Positions 58,111 through 64,000 of a stretch of 64,000 nucleotides of DNA are shown here, piece by piece. A model generated the notes under the pieces. It ran no database searches. It was not told the DNA's origin and saw only the letters and a list, made by a program, of their open reading frames with translations. Both the position numbers and the translations under genes were made by a program. The DNA comes from Saccharomonospora piscinae (GTDB taxonomy: Bacteria > Actinomycetota > Actinomycetes > Mycobacteriales > Pseudonocardiaceae), in the NCBI RefSeq assembly GCF_005862235.1, contig NZ_VCEK01000002.1, positions 434,001 through 498,000 on the forward strand. Reading direction: 5' to 3'. Position 1 is the stretch's first letter. Every line of letters starts with the position of its first letter.

Positions 58111-59565
58111 ATGCCGTTGTTCCTCGTTCCGATCATCGCGGGCGGCGCGGCCGTCGCCGGTGGCGCCGCCGCGTACGGCGCGGCGACGCAGGAGGAGTCC
58201 GGCGACTACGCGGCCGGTTCCGGTGGGCGCGAACTCGACGCGCACCAGATCTACGAGCGACTCCACGCCGGGCCAGGGACTGGCTCGCTGGTCGAGGGGC
58301 AGAGCTCGGCGAACACGCTGAAGGACCACTTCGGCGAGCGCGTCGCGCAGATGGACTCGCTGGCCCAGCGGATGGACGCCGCCTGGCAGGGGGACGCCTC
58401 GCAGGCCGCCAAGGCGGGAGCCAATCCGCTCAAGCAGTGGTTGCAGGACTCGGAGGGCAAGCTCCACGAGAGCAGTCACAGCATGGGCTCCCAGCTGGAC
58501 GCGTTCAACACGACCATCAACCGCGTGCAGCCGGTGCCGGCCAAGCCGCCGGAGAGCGACTTCCTCAACGACATCACGCCGTGGCAGACCGACACCGACC
58601 GGGAGATCAGCGAGTACAACGCCAAGGCGCAGGCCAACGTCGAGGCGTACAACGCCTACTACCAGCTCAGCAGCGCCAACGGGCAGTCCATGCCCAAGTA
58701 CACCACCGTCGACGGCGAGTTCGGTGACGTCGAGATGGACGGCAGCGGCGGAGTCGACACCGACAACATCGTCGGCGGGCCGTATCCCGGTTCCTTCCCC
58801 GGCGGTGGCGGGTCCGGCGGTGGTGCGGGTGGCGGCGCCGGTGGAGGCGGCGCCTACGACTCCGGCGGCATCGGCGGCGGCCCCTACCCGGGTGGCGGTG
58901 TCCCCGGCGGTGGGGGATCCGGCGGCGGTGCGGGTGGCGGAGCCGGTGGAGCGGGCGGAGGGTCCTACGACCCGGGCGGCATCGGCGGCGGTCCCTACCC
59001 CGGCGGCGGCTACCCGGGCGGGAGCGGCTCCGGCGGTGGGATCGGCGGTTCCTACCCGGGTGGTCCCGGTTACGAGTACGACCCGGCCGAGTGGGATGAC
59101 AGCACGAGCGCGTCGAGGTTCACCCCGCCGACGTCCGTGGGCTCCGACTTCGGCACAGGCGGCGGCAACACGCCGGTCGGTACCGCACCCGGCCTGGGCA
59201 GTGGCGGTGGTCCCGGTGGTGGTCCCGGTGGTGGCAGCGTCGGCACGGGAGGCAGCGGCGGTGCCGTGGGCGGGTTCGGCCCCGGCGCGCCGGGCGGAGC
59301 AGGCTCGGCGGGTGCCGCCACGGGAGCGGCGGCGCCCGGCTCGGCCTCCGGCGCAGGCGCGGGCCGCGCGATGGGCGGTCCGGCCGCCGCGGGCATGGGA
59401 GCCCGGGGCACCGGCGGGATGCCGATGGGGGCCATGGGCGGCGGCGGAGGCCGGGGCCAGGGCGCCGAGGACGAGGAGCACCAGACCAAGTTCCTCGTCG
59501 ATGAGGACGGCGACTCGCTGTTCGGCAGCGACGAGTTGACCACGCCTCCGGTCATCGGCGAGTGA
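58111..59565 (+). CDS. PPE-like type VII secretion substrate with Gly-rich repeats
   Basis: This 484-residue protein has a hydrophobic Gly/Ala N-terminus (3-24), a helical PPE/WXG-like domain (about 40-205) with the WxG turn AAWQGDASQAA (Trp 92) and EISEYNAKAQANVEAYNAYY (20 residues), a Gly/Pro/Tyr/Ser-rich repeat region (about 213-445) and an acidic C-terminus with LVDEDGDSLFGSDEL and the terminal PPVIGE. The tail resembles that of other actinomycete PPE-like proteins. It would be chaperoned by the EspG encoded next and exported by an ESX machine encoded elsewhere. It starts 5 bases after the DUF3558 stop. Confidence 0.85.
   Translation: MPLFLVPIIAGGAAVAGGAAAYGAATQEESGDYAAGSGGRELDAHQIYERLHAGPGTGSLVEGQSSANTLKDHFGERVAQMDSLAQRMDAAWQGDASQAAKAGANPLKQWLQDSEGKLHESSHSMGSQLDAFNTTINRVQPVPAKPPESDFLNDITPWQTDTDREISEYNAKAQANVEAYNAYYQLSSANGQSMPKYTTVDGEFGDVEMDGSGGVDTDNIVGGPYPGSFPGGGGSGGGAGGGAGGGGAYDSGGIGGGPYPGGGVPGGGGSGGGAGGGAGGAGGGSYDPGGIGGGPYPGGGYPGGSGSGGGIGGSYPGGPGYEYDPAEWDDSTSASRFTPPTSVGSDFGTGGGNTPVGTAPGLGSGGGPGGGPGGGSVGTGGSGGAVGGFGPGAPGGAGSAGAATGAAAPGSASGAGAGRAMGGPAAAGMGARGTGGMPMGAMGGGGGRGQGAEDEEHQTKFLVDEDGDSLFGSDELTTPPVIGE
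58790..59060 (+). repeat. Imperfect protein repeats in the PPE-like gene
   Basis: Three related blocks of about 90-120 bases encode GGIGGGPYPGGG-type units separated by SGGGAGGGAG stretches. They are coding, in frame, and not a CRISPR or insertion element. Confidence 0.75.
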
Positions 59566-59598
59566 GCACCGTGAGCCACGACAGAAGGAACTGAGACC

Positions 59599-60396
59599 GT
59601 GCTGGAACAGCAGGTGAGCGTATCGACGGCCACGCTGCTCACCCTCATCCGACGCCACGGCGCCGAACCCCACACCGTGCTGTCGAGCACGGCGGTGTGG
59701 GAGGACGAGCGTGCGAGGAGGGCGGCCGAGGAGCGGGCCGACGGTGAGCTGGCCCGGCTCGGGCTGTACGGCCACGGCGCCGTGCATCCGGGCCTGCTCG
59801 CCACAGTGGCCGTCATCGCCCGTCCCGCCGTGGAGTACTACGCGTGGATCAACGGGGGTATCGAGAACCAGCCCGTGAACTACACGGTGCTGGCCGGTGC
59901 GGGGGCCGGGGAGGCGTTCGTACTCGTGCGCAACTCCGACTCGCAAGTGGTCGCGCTCGGTTCGGTACACCCGGCCGAGCTGCTGGACAACTTCGTGGCT
60001 CAGCTGCCCCGGCTCGGCCCCGGCCGAGGGCGTGCCCTGCGCGTGCCGAAGAGCGCGCTCGCGGGCGGCGCGAAACGGCGCGAGTTCGACGGGGAGAACT
60101 TCGCGGTGATGAGCAACGGCCGCCGTGACCCGGCGGGCACCGAGGTCGCGGAGATGCGCCGCATTCTCGGCCTTCCCCGGCTCGGCGGCGGCAGTCTCTA
60201 CGTGGCGTCCCGAGGTCGGGGTGGCAGGCGGGAGCGCGCCGAGCACCCGGTGAACTACATCGACACCGCGGAGGGCCGCTGGCTCACCGAGGAGGTGCCG
60301 GGCAGCGGCGAACCGGTCATCGCGTTCCACCCCGCGTCCCCGAACCTGCTCGTGGATCGGCTACGGACCGCACAGGGCAGGCTGCCGGTCACCTGA
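59599..60396 (+). CDS. espG: EspG-family type VII secretion chaperone
   Basis: This 265-residue cytoplasmic protein has the EspG fold: an N-terminal strand-helix (VSVSTATLLTLIRRHG in part), LARLGLYGHGAVHPGLLATV, and the central AVEYYAWINGG block, with C-terminal VNYIDTAEGRWL and LLVDRL. In mycobacteria EspG binds the tip of PE-PPE pairs and guides them to a specific ESX system. The GTG has AAGGAA upstream. It is the last gene of the locus; no EccB/C/D/E or mycosin gene is in the window, so the locus is an orphan that must use a remote machine. Confidence 0.88.
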   Translation: MLEQQVSVSTATLLTLIRRHGAEPHTVLSSTAVWEDERARRAAEERADGELARLGLYGHGAVHPGLLATVAVIARPAVEYYAWINGGIENQPVNYTVLAGAGAGEAFVLVRNSDSQVVALGSVHPAELLDNFVAQLPRLGPGRGRALRVPKSALAGGAKRREFDGENFAVMSNGRRDPAGTEVAEMRRILGLPRLGGGSLYVASRGRGGRRERAEHPVNYIDTAEGRWLTEEVPGSGEPVIAFHPASPNLLVDRLRTAQGRLPVT

Positions 60397-60447
60397 CCTG
60401 TCACCACCCGTTCAGCCCATCGCGTCGTTACGGAACGCTGAGTCACG

Positions 60448-60684
60448 TTGTCCACAGGCGCGGTGCGGGGCGAGCTCCCGCCCGGCACCGCGACACGCCG
60501 ACGAACGTGTTTTCCACGACACGCCGACAACGCGCCCACAAAGTTTTCCACAGGTTATCCACAGGGTTTGACCTGGCTTTTTCCTGAAACGGACACAAGT
60601 TCTCCCCAGTTTGTCCACAGGTTCGAGCGCACCTGTGGGCAGTTGGGGCCAGTCATCAACAAGTTATCCACAGCGGCATCCACA
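60448..60684 (+). promoter_or_regulatory. DnaA-box cluster upstream of dnaB
   Basis: Boxes in one orientation: TTGTCCACA (60448-60456), TTTTCCACA (60544-60552), TTATCCACA (60555-60563), TTGTCCACA (60611-60619), TTATCCACA (60664-60672), and weaker TTTTCCACG (60510-60518) and GCATCCACA (60676-60684). TTGTCCACA is the preferred actinobacterial box. With no dnaA or dnaN adjacent it is unlikely to be oriC; DnaA-dependent control of dnaB or titration of DnaA near the origin is more plausible. Confidence 0.85.
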
Positions 60685-60787
60685 GGCTGGATTGCGGTGG
60701 TCCTTCCGAGCGATCTAGCGTGCGCGGACGGACGTGTGACACGCGGGCGCGCCGACCGAGGCGTCCGGCCCGCACCCGCGTAGACTG

Positions 60788-60803
60788 TCGAACAGGTGTT
60801 CGA
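60788..60803. promoter_or_regulatory. LexA (SOS) box at the dnaB transcription start
   Basis: TCGAACAGGTGTTCGA is a perfect 7-2-7 palindrome and fits the actinobacterial SOS consensus CGAAC-N4-GTTCG in all fixed positions. It begins one base after TAGACT, so LexA binding would block initiation. Confidence 0.85.
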
Positions 60804-60836
60804 CTTCCGTCGATCCTGGAGGAGGTGCCTGCACCG

Positions 60837-62216
60837 GTGGCGATCACCGACGACCGCAGCCCCGCGTACACCGGCGAGCACGGCGGGTTCGAGCGACAGC
60901 CGCCCCAGGACACGACGGCGGAACAGTCCGTGCTCGGCGGCATGTTGCTGTCCAAGGACGCGATCGCCGACGTGGTCGAGGTGCTGCGGCCCGGTGACTT
61001 CTACCGGCCGGCGCACCAGGCCGTCTACGACTGCATTCTCGATCTGTACGGACGCGGCGAACCCGCCGACCCGATCACGGTCTCGGCCGAGCTCGAACGC
61101 CGGGGCGAACTCGCCAGGGTCGGTGGCGCGCCCTATCTGCACACACTCATCGCCACGGTGCCCACCGCGGCCAACGCGGGCTACTACGCCAGGATCGTGG
61201 CCGAGAAGGCGATCCTGCGCAGGCTCGTCGAGGCCGGCACCCGCATCGTGCAGTACGGCTACGGCGCCGACAACAGCGACAGTGGCGACGTCAACGAGGT
61301 CGTCGACCGGGCACAGGCCGCCATCTACGAGGTCACCGAGCGGCGCACCAGTGAGGACTACGTCGCGCTGGAGGAACTGCTCCAGCCGACGATGGACGAG
61401 ATCGACGCCATCGCCTCGCGCGGCGGCACGGCGCAGGGAGTCCCGTCGGGATTCTCCGACCTGGACGAGGTCACCAACGGCCTCCACCCCGGACAGATGA
61501 TCATCGTGGCGGCGCGTCCCGGGGTGGGGAAGTCCACGCTGGGTTTGGATTTTTCCCGGTCCTGCTCCATTCGCCACGGGATGAGCAGCGTGATCTTCTC
61601 CCTGGAGATGAGCCGCACCGAGATCGTGATGCGCATGCTCTCGGCCGAGGCGAAGATCCGCCTCGCGGACATGCGCGGCGGGCGGATGTCCGACGACGAC
61701 TGGACGCGGCTGGCCCGGCGGATGAGCGAGATCAGCGAGGCGCCGCTGTTCATCGACGACTCCCCGAACCTCACGATGATGGAGATCCGCGCGAAGGCAA
61801 GGCGGCTCAAGCAGCGCAACGATCTGCAGCTGGTCGTGGTCGACTACATGCAGCTGATGACCTCGGGCAAGCGGGTCGAGTCGCGGCAGCAGGAGGTCTC
61901 GGAGTTCTCCCGGCAGTTGAAGCTGCTGGCCAAGGAGATCGAGGTTCCGGTGGTGGCGATCAGCCAGCTGAACCGTGGTCCCGAGCAGCGCACCGACAAG
62001 CGCCCGATGCTTTCGGACCTGCGGGAGTCGGGGTCGCTGGAGCAGGACGCCGACATGGTGCTGCTGATCCACCGCCCCGACGCGTGGGAGCGCGACGACC
62101 CGCGCGCGGGCGAGGCCGACCTGATCCTGGCCAAGCACCGCGCGGGGCCGACGAGCACGATCACGCTCGCGCACCAGTTGCACTACAGCCGCTTCAGCGA
62201 CCTGGCCCACGAGTAG
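60837..62216 (+). CDS. dnaB: Replicative DNA helicase
   Basis: This 459-residue hexameric helicase unwinds DNA 5'-3' at the fork. It has the DnaB N-terminal domain (about 20-125, PPQDTTAEQSVLGGMLLS), linker, and RecA-like domain with Walker A ARPGVGKST (226-234), IFSLEMS (253-259), Walker B LQLVVVDYMQLM and ISQLNRGPEQR. Size is that of an intein-free protein, in contrast to M. tuberculosis DnaB. The GTG at 60837 lies 11 bases from GGAGG; GTG at 60825 is in frame but overlaps the ribosome site. Its 3' end overlaps the convergent SDR by 23 bases. Confidence 0.97.
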   Translation: MAITDDRSPAYTGEHGGFERQPPQDTTAEQSVLGGMLLSKDAIADVVEVLRPGDFYRPAHQAVYDCILDLYGRGEPADPITVSAELERRGELARVGGAPYLHTLIATVPTAANAGYYARIVAEKAILRRLVEAGTRIVQYGYGADNSDSGDVNEVVDRAQAAIYEVTERRTSEDYVALEELLQPTMDEIDAIASRGGTAQGVPSGFSDLDEVTNGLHPGQMIIVAARPGVGKSTLGLDFSRSCSIRHGMSSVIFSLEMSRTEIVMRMLSAEAKIRLADMRGGRMSDDDWTRLARRMSEISEAPLFIDDSPNLTMMEIRAKARRLKQRNDLQLVVVDYMQLMTSGKRVESRQQEVSEFSRQLKLLAKEIEVPVVAISQLNRGPEQRTDKRPMLSDLRESGSLEQDADMVLLIHRPDAWERDDPRAGEADLILAKHRAGPTSTITLAHQLHYSRFSDLAHE

Positions 62217-63198
62217 CGGTACCGCGGGACTCGACGGACGAGAACTCGTCGAGGCCGGTCAGCTCAGCGGACAGTTCCCAGAGCCGGGCGGCCGACACCA
62301 CGTCCCTCGCCCACGGTTTCACTCCGCCGACCAGCATGTCGTCGGTGGTCGCCCACTCGGCCACGTCGCAGTCCTGGCAGTAGGCACCGCCGCGATCGGC
62401 GAGCAGGGGTGAGGTGGCCGCCCAGACGGCTGTGGCCGCACCCTGCGCGGGCGACTTGAACCCCTCGGAGGGGCTGCCGTCCGGTCGCACCCATCCCAGG
62501 TCGGCCCACTCCTCGCGCGGGACGTGGCGCTGGAGCGGGGTGAGGATGCTTCCCGGATGCACTGCGTAGGCCCGTGGCCCCGTCTCTGCTCCCAGCGCGT
62601 CGAGGTGCAGGGCGAACAGGGCGTTGGCGGTCTTGGACTGTGCGTACGCGAGCCAGCCGTCGTAGTCACCGCGGAAGTGCGGGTCGTCCCAGCGCAGGTC
62701 GGAGAGGAAGTGCCCCGACGAGGACACCGACACGACCCGGCTGCGGCTGGTCAGCCCCGACGCGAGGTGGTTGACCAGCGCGAAGTGGCCGAGGTGATTG
62801 ATCGCGAAGTGGGCTTCCCACCCGGGGCCCACCCTGGTCTCGGGGCAGGCCATGACGCCTGCTCCCGCGATCACGATGTCGAGTACGGGCACCGAACGCA
62901 GAACCTCGTCGGCGAACGTGGGCACGGTACCGAGGTCGGCGAGGTCGAGCGGAAGCACCCGTGCCGCCGGGACGTCGCGCAACGCGCGCGCGGCGACGGC
63001 GGGTCGGCGCGCGGGCACGAACACCCGCGCGCCCGCCCGGACGAGAGCGAGGGTGGTTTCCAGCCCCAGTCCCGAGTAGCCGCCGGTGACGAGGGCGTTG
63101 GCTCCGGTGAGGTCCACGTCCCGCAGAACGTCGTCGGCGGTGTTGCTCGCGGTGAAGCCGCTGCCGAGGGGCCGGGGCGTCGGATCGTGTCGTGTCAT
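62194..63198 (-). CDS. Short-chain dehydrogenase (retinol dehydrogenase/oxidoreductase-like)
   Basis: This 334-residue SDR has the cofactor motif VTGGYSGLGLET (about 37-48), the GAGVMA motif (about 112), a Ser in VVSVSSSGH (about 153) and YAQSK (about 180). The longer C-terminal region (GSILTPLQRHV, QDCDVAEW) places it with the atypical retinol-dehydrogenase-like group. Its leaderless promoter has a MerR-type 19-base spacer carrying a dyad, and the divergent neighbour encodes a MerR protein, so it is probably induced by that regulator. Substrate unknown. Confidence 0.9.
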   Translation of the reverse strand: MTRHDPTPRPLGSGFTASNTADDVLRDVDLTGANALVTGGYSGLGLETTLALVRAGARVFVPARRPAVAARALRDVPAARVLPLDLADLGTVPTFADEVLRSVPVLDIVIAGAGVMACPETRVGPGWEAHFAINHLGHFALVNHLASGLTSRSRVVSVSSSGHFLSDLRWDDPHFRGDYDGWLAYAQSKTANALFALHLDALGAETGPRAYAVHPGSILTPLQRHVPREEWADLGWVRPDGSPSEGFKSPAQGAATAVWAATSPLLADRGGAYCQDCDVAEWATTDDMLVGGVKPWARDVVSAARLWELSAELTGLDEFSSVESRGTATRGPGR

Positions 63199-63205
63199 GC
63201 CGGCG

Positions 63206-63236
63206 ACGCTACGAACTAGAGTGCGCTCTAGCTCAA
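63206..63236 (-). promoter_or_regulatory. MerR-type promoter of the SDR gene (19-bp spacer with dyad)
   Basis: On the minus strand TTGAGC (63231-63236), exactly 19 bases, and TAGCGT (63206-63211) lie 7 bases before the ATG. The spacer contains the dyad CTAGAG-N4-CTCTAG (63216-63231). An overlong spacer with a centred dyad is the classic MerR-activated promoter design. Confidence 0.82.
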
Positions 63237-63265
63237 GTCAGCTCACGTCTTCGTGGGGGTGTGGT

Positions 63266-63673
63266 GTGGCGGACCTGTCCATCGGTGAGGTGGCGGCCGA
63301 GACCGGGCTGAGCGTGCATGCGTTGCGGTTCTTCGAACGGGAGGGGCTGCTCCTGCGTGGCATCCGGCGCTCGGCGGGCGGGCGGCGTCGCTACGAGCGG
63401 GAAGACGTGGAGTGGCTGTTGCTGTGCAACCGGCTGCGGGAGTCGGGCATGGCGCTGGCGACCGTCCGGAGGTTCGCCGAGCTGGTGCGGGCCGGCGAGG
63501 GCAACGAGCGGGAGCGGTTGGAACTGCTGCGCGAGCATGAGGTGGCCGTGCGCTCGCGCATCGCCGAGCTGGCCGGGTGTCTCGACATCATCCACGGGAA
63601 GGTTCTCGCCTACGAGCGCCACGTGCGCGACGGGACAGCGGCCGGCGTCTGGTCGCCATTGACGCCGGATTGA
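63266..63673 (+). CDS. MerR-family transcriptional regulator
   Basis: This 135-residue regulator has the winged helix (about 3-70: SIGEVAAETGLSVHALRFFE, with RRYEREDVEWLLLCNRLRES) and a coiled-coil helix (about 80-118). There are no paired Cys, so it is not a metal or redox MerR; the short C-terminus offers little room for a large ligand pocket. It is divergent from the SDR gene and should distort the 19-base-spacer promoter there. The GTG start lacks a strong ribosome site. Confidence 0.92.
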   Translation: MADLSIGEVAAETGLSVHALRFFEREGLLLRGIRRSAGGRRRYEREDVEWLLLCNRLRESGMALATVRRFAELVRAGEGNERERLELLREHEVAVRSRIAELAGCLDIIHGKVLAYERHVRDGTAAGVWSPLTPD

Positions 63674-63769
63674 GGGTTTTCGCGCACGAACGGGCATTGT
63701 CGAGGTGAAGTCTCACCGGGTTGTTCAATGACAGCGTTGAGGTAGCTGATCGCAACTGAGAGGACCTCC

Positions 63770-64000
63770 ATGAACCTCAACACCGTCGTGCGCCACCTCG
63801 TCGACACGTTCGACGCGACGACGACCGTCGAGCACGAGGGCGACACGTTCTTCTATTACGCACCGGACGGGCGGCCGGACATCGCGCGCACGATGCCGTT
63901 CGCCACGATCATCACCGGCGACGACACCGACACGGTGTCCCGGCTGGACTCGCCGGGCGCGTTCCGGCTCAACATCGGCCTGACCAAGGCCACGTACGTC
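63770..64000 (+). CDS. DUF6194-like protein (partial, C-terminus missing)
   Basis: Seventy-seven residues are visible before the window edge. Recognisable blocks: a helix NLNTVVRHLVDTF, then DTFFYYAPDGRPD, MPFATIITGDD and SPGAFRLNIGLTK, the pattern I recall for DUF6194. The ATG has GAGAGGA 5-11 bases upstream. Function unknown. Confidence 0.75.
   Translation, partial: MNLNTVVRHLVDTFDATTTVEHEGDTFFYYAPDGRPDIARTMPFATIITGDDTDTVSRLDSPGAFRLNIGLTKATYV

Larger units (their letters stand above)
60397..60836. other. dnaB upstream control region without a gene
   Basis: 440 bases without a credible frame. It contains a cluster of DnaA boxes (60448-60684), a -10 box (TAGACT, 60781-60786), a perfect SOS box (60788-60803) and the dnaB ribosome binding site (GGAGGAGG, 60818-60825). 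Confidence 0.85.

Noticed and set aside
58790-59300. CRISPR-like or minisatellite array
   Set aside because: The repeats are in frame, imperfect and encode a Gly/Pro/Tyr-rich segment of the PPE-like protein; there are no unique spacers.
60397-60836. Chromosomal origin (oriC) at the DnaA-box cluster
   Set aside because: Actinobacterial oriC lies between dnaA and dnaN, which are absent here; no AT-rich unwinding element is visible and the boxes are few and all in one orientation.
1-64000. Mobile elements, prophage or integration sites
   Set aside because: No transposase, integrase or phage gene and no tRNA gene with a flanking direct repeat was seen; base composition looks even throughout.

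Overview
The window is chromosomal DNA of a very GC-rich actinomycete, most likely a member of the Pseudonocardiaceae (a Saccharomonospora- or Amycolatopsis-like genus). The evidence is strong G/C third-position bias, frequent GTG starts, many promoters that put the start codon 6-7 bases after a TAnnnT box, DUF3558/PPE-like/EspG genes, and gene order at 45.1-62.2 kb that follows Mycobacterium tuberculosis Rv0046c-Rv0058 (ino1, PadR regulator, DUF5318, ponA1, membrane glycosyltransferase, rpsF-ssb-rpsR-rplI, dnaB). That block lies near oriC in M. tuberculosis, so this window probably does too. I see no rRNA, tRNA, CRISPR array, insertion sequence or phage gene. The genus is an inference from memory, not from a database search.

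Layout. 0-2.2 kb: polar amino acid ABC importer (ATPase cut by the window edge, permease, lipoprotein binding protein). 2.3-3.7 kb: M20 peptidase. 4.1-7.8 kb: branched-chain 2-oxoacid or pyruvate dehydrogenase E1alpha-E1beta-E2. 7.8-9.5 kb: Nudix hydrolase, FxsA, TetR regulator. 9.5-13.2 kb: MaoC-like hydratase and long FabG, divergent from an acetyl-CoA acetyltransferase across a dyad operator, matching Rv0241c-Rv0243. 13.3-15.0 kb: DrrAB-type exporter. 15-20.5 kb: DoxX protein with a His/Lys tail, secreted glycerophosphodiesterase, prenyltransferase-fold protein, Septum_form lipoprotein, atypical Nramp transporter. 20.6-23.4 kb: GTP-type PEP carboxykinase and a protein with calcium-loop-like repeats. 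23.5-27.5 kb: a compact operon of two dynamin-like GTPases flanking a GrpE-like protein. 27.5-29.0 kb: TetR-SDR pair. 29.2-32.4 kb: ABC exporter, unknown protein, trmB. 32.4-37.9 kb: FtsX-type ABC exporter divergent from a sensor kinase/response regulator. 38-41.2 kb: amidohydrolase and a GntR/ABC operon. 41.4-45 kb: SDR, PhoX phosphatase, HAD phosphatase. 45.1-56.9 kb: the conserved ino1-to-rplI block, with an endonuclease IV gene and two tandem surface-protein genes inserted. 57-60.4 kb: a type VII secretion-associated locus (small helical protein, DUF3558 lipoprotein, PPE-like protein, EspG) inserted between rplI and dnaB. 60.4-62.2 kb: a cluster of DnaA boxes, a perfect SOS box and dnaB. 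62.2-64 kb: an SDR under a MerR-type 19-bp-spacer promoter, the MerR gene, and the start of a DUF6194 gene.

The most interesting items are the dynamin/GrpE operon, the orphan EspG/PPE locus beside dnaB, the DnaA-box plus LexA-box control region of dnaB, the tandem surface-protein pair, the probable S6:S18-binding leader before rpsF, the MerR-type promoter, and the widespread leaderless-promoter pattern that fixes many start codons.
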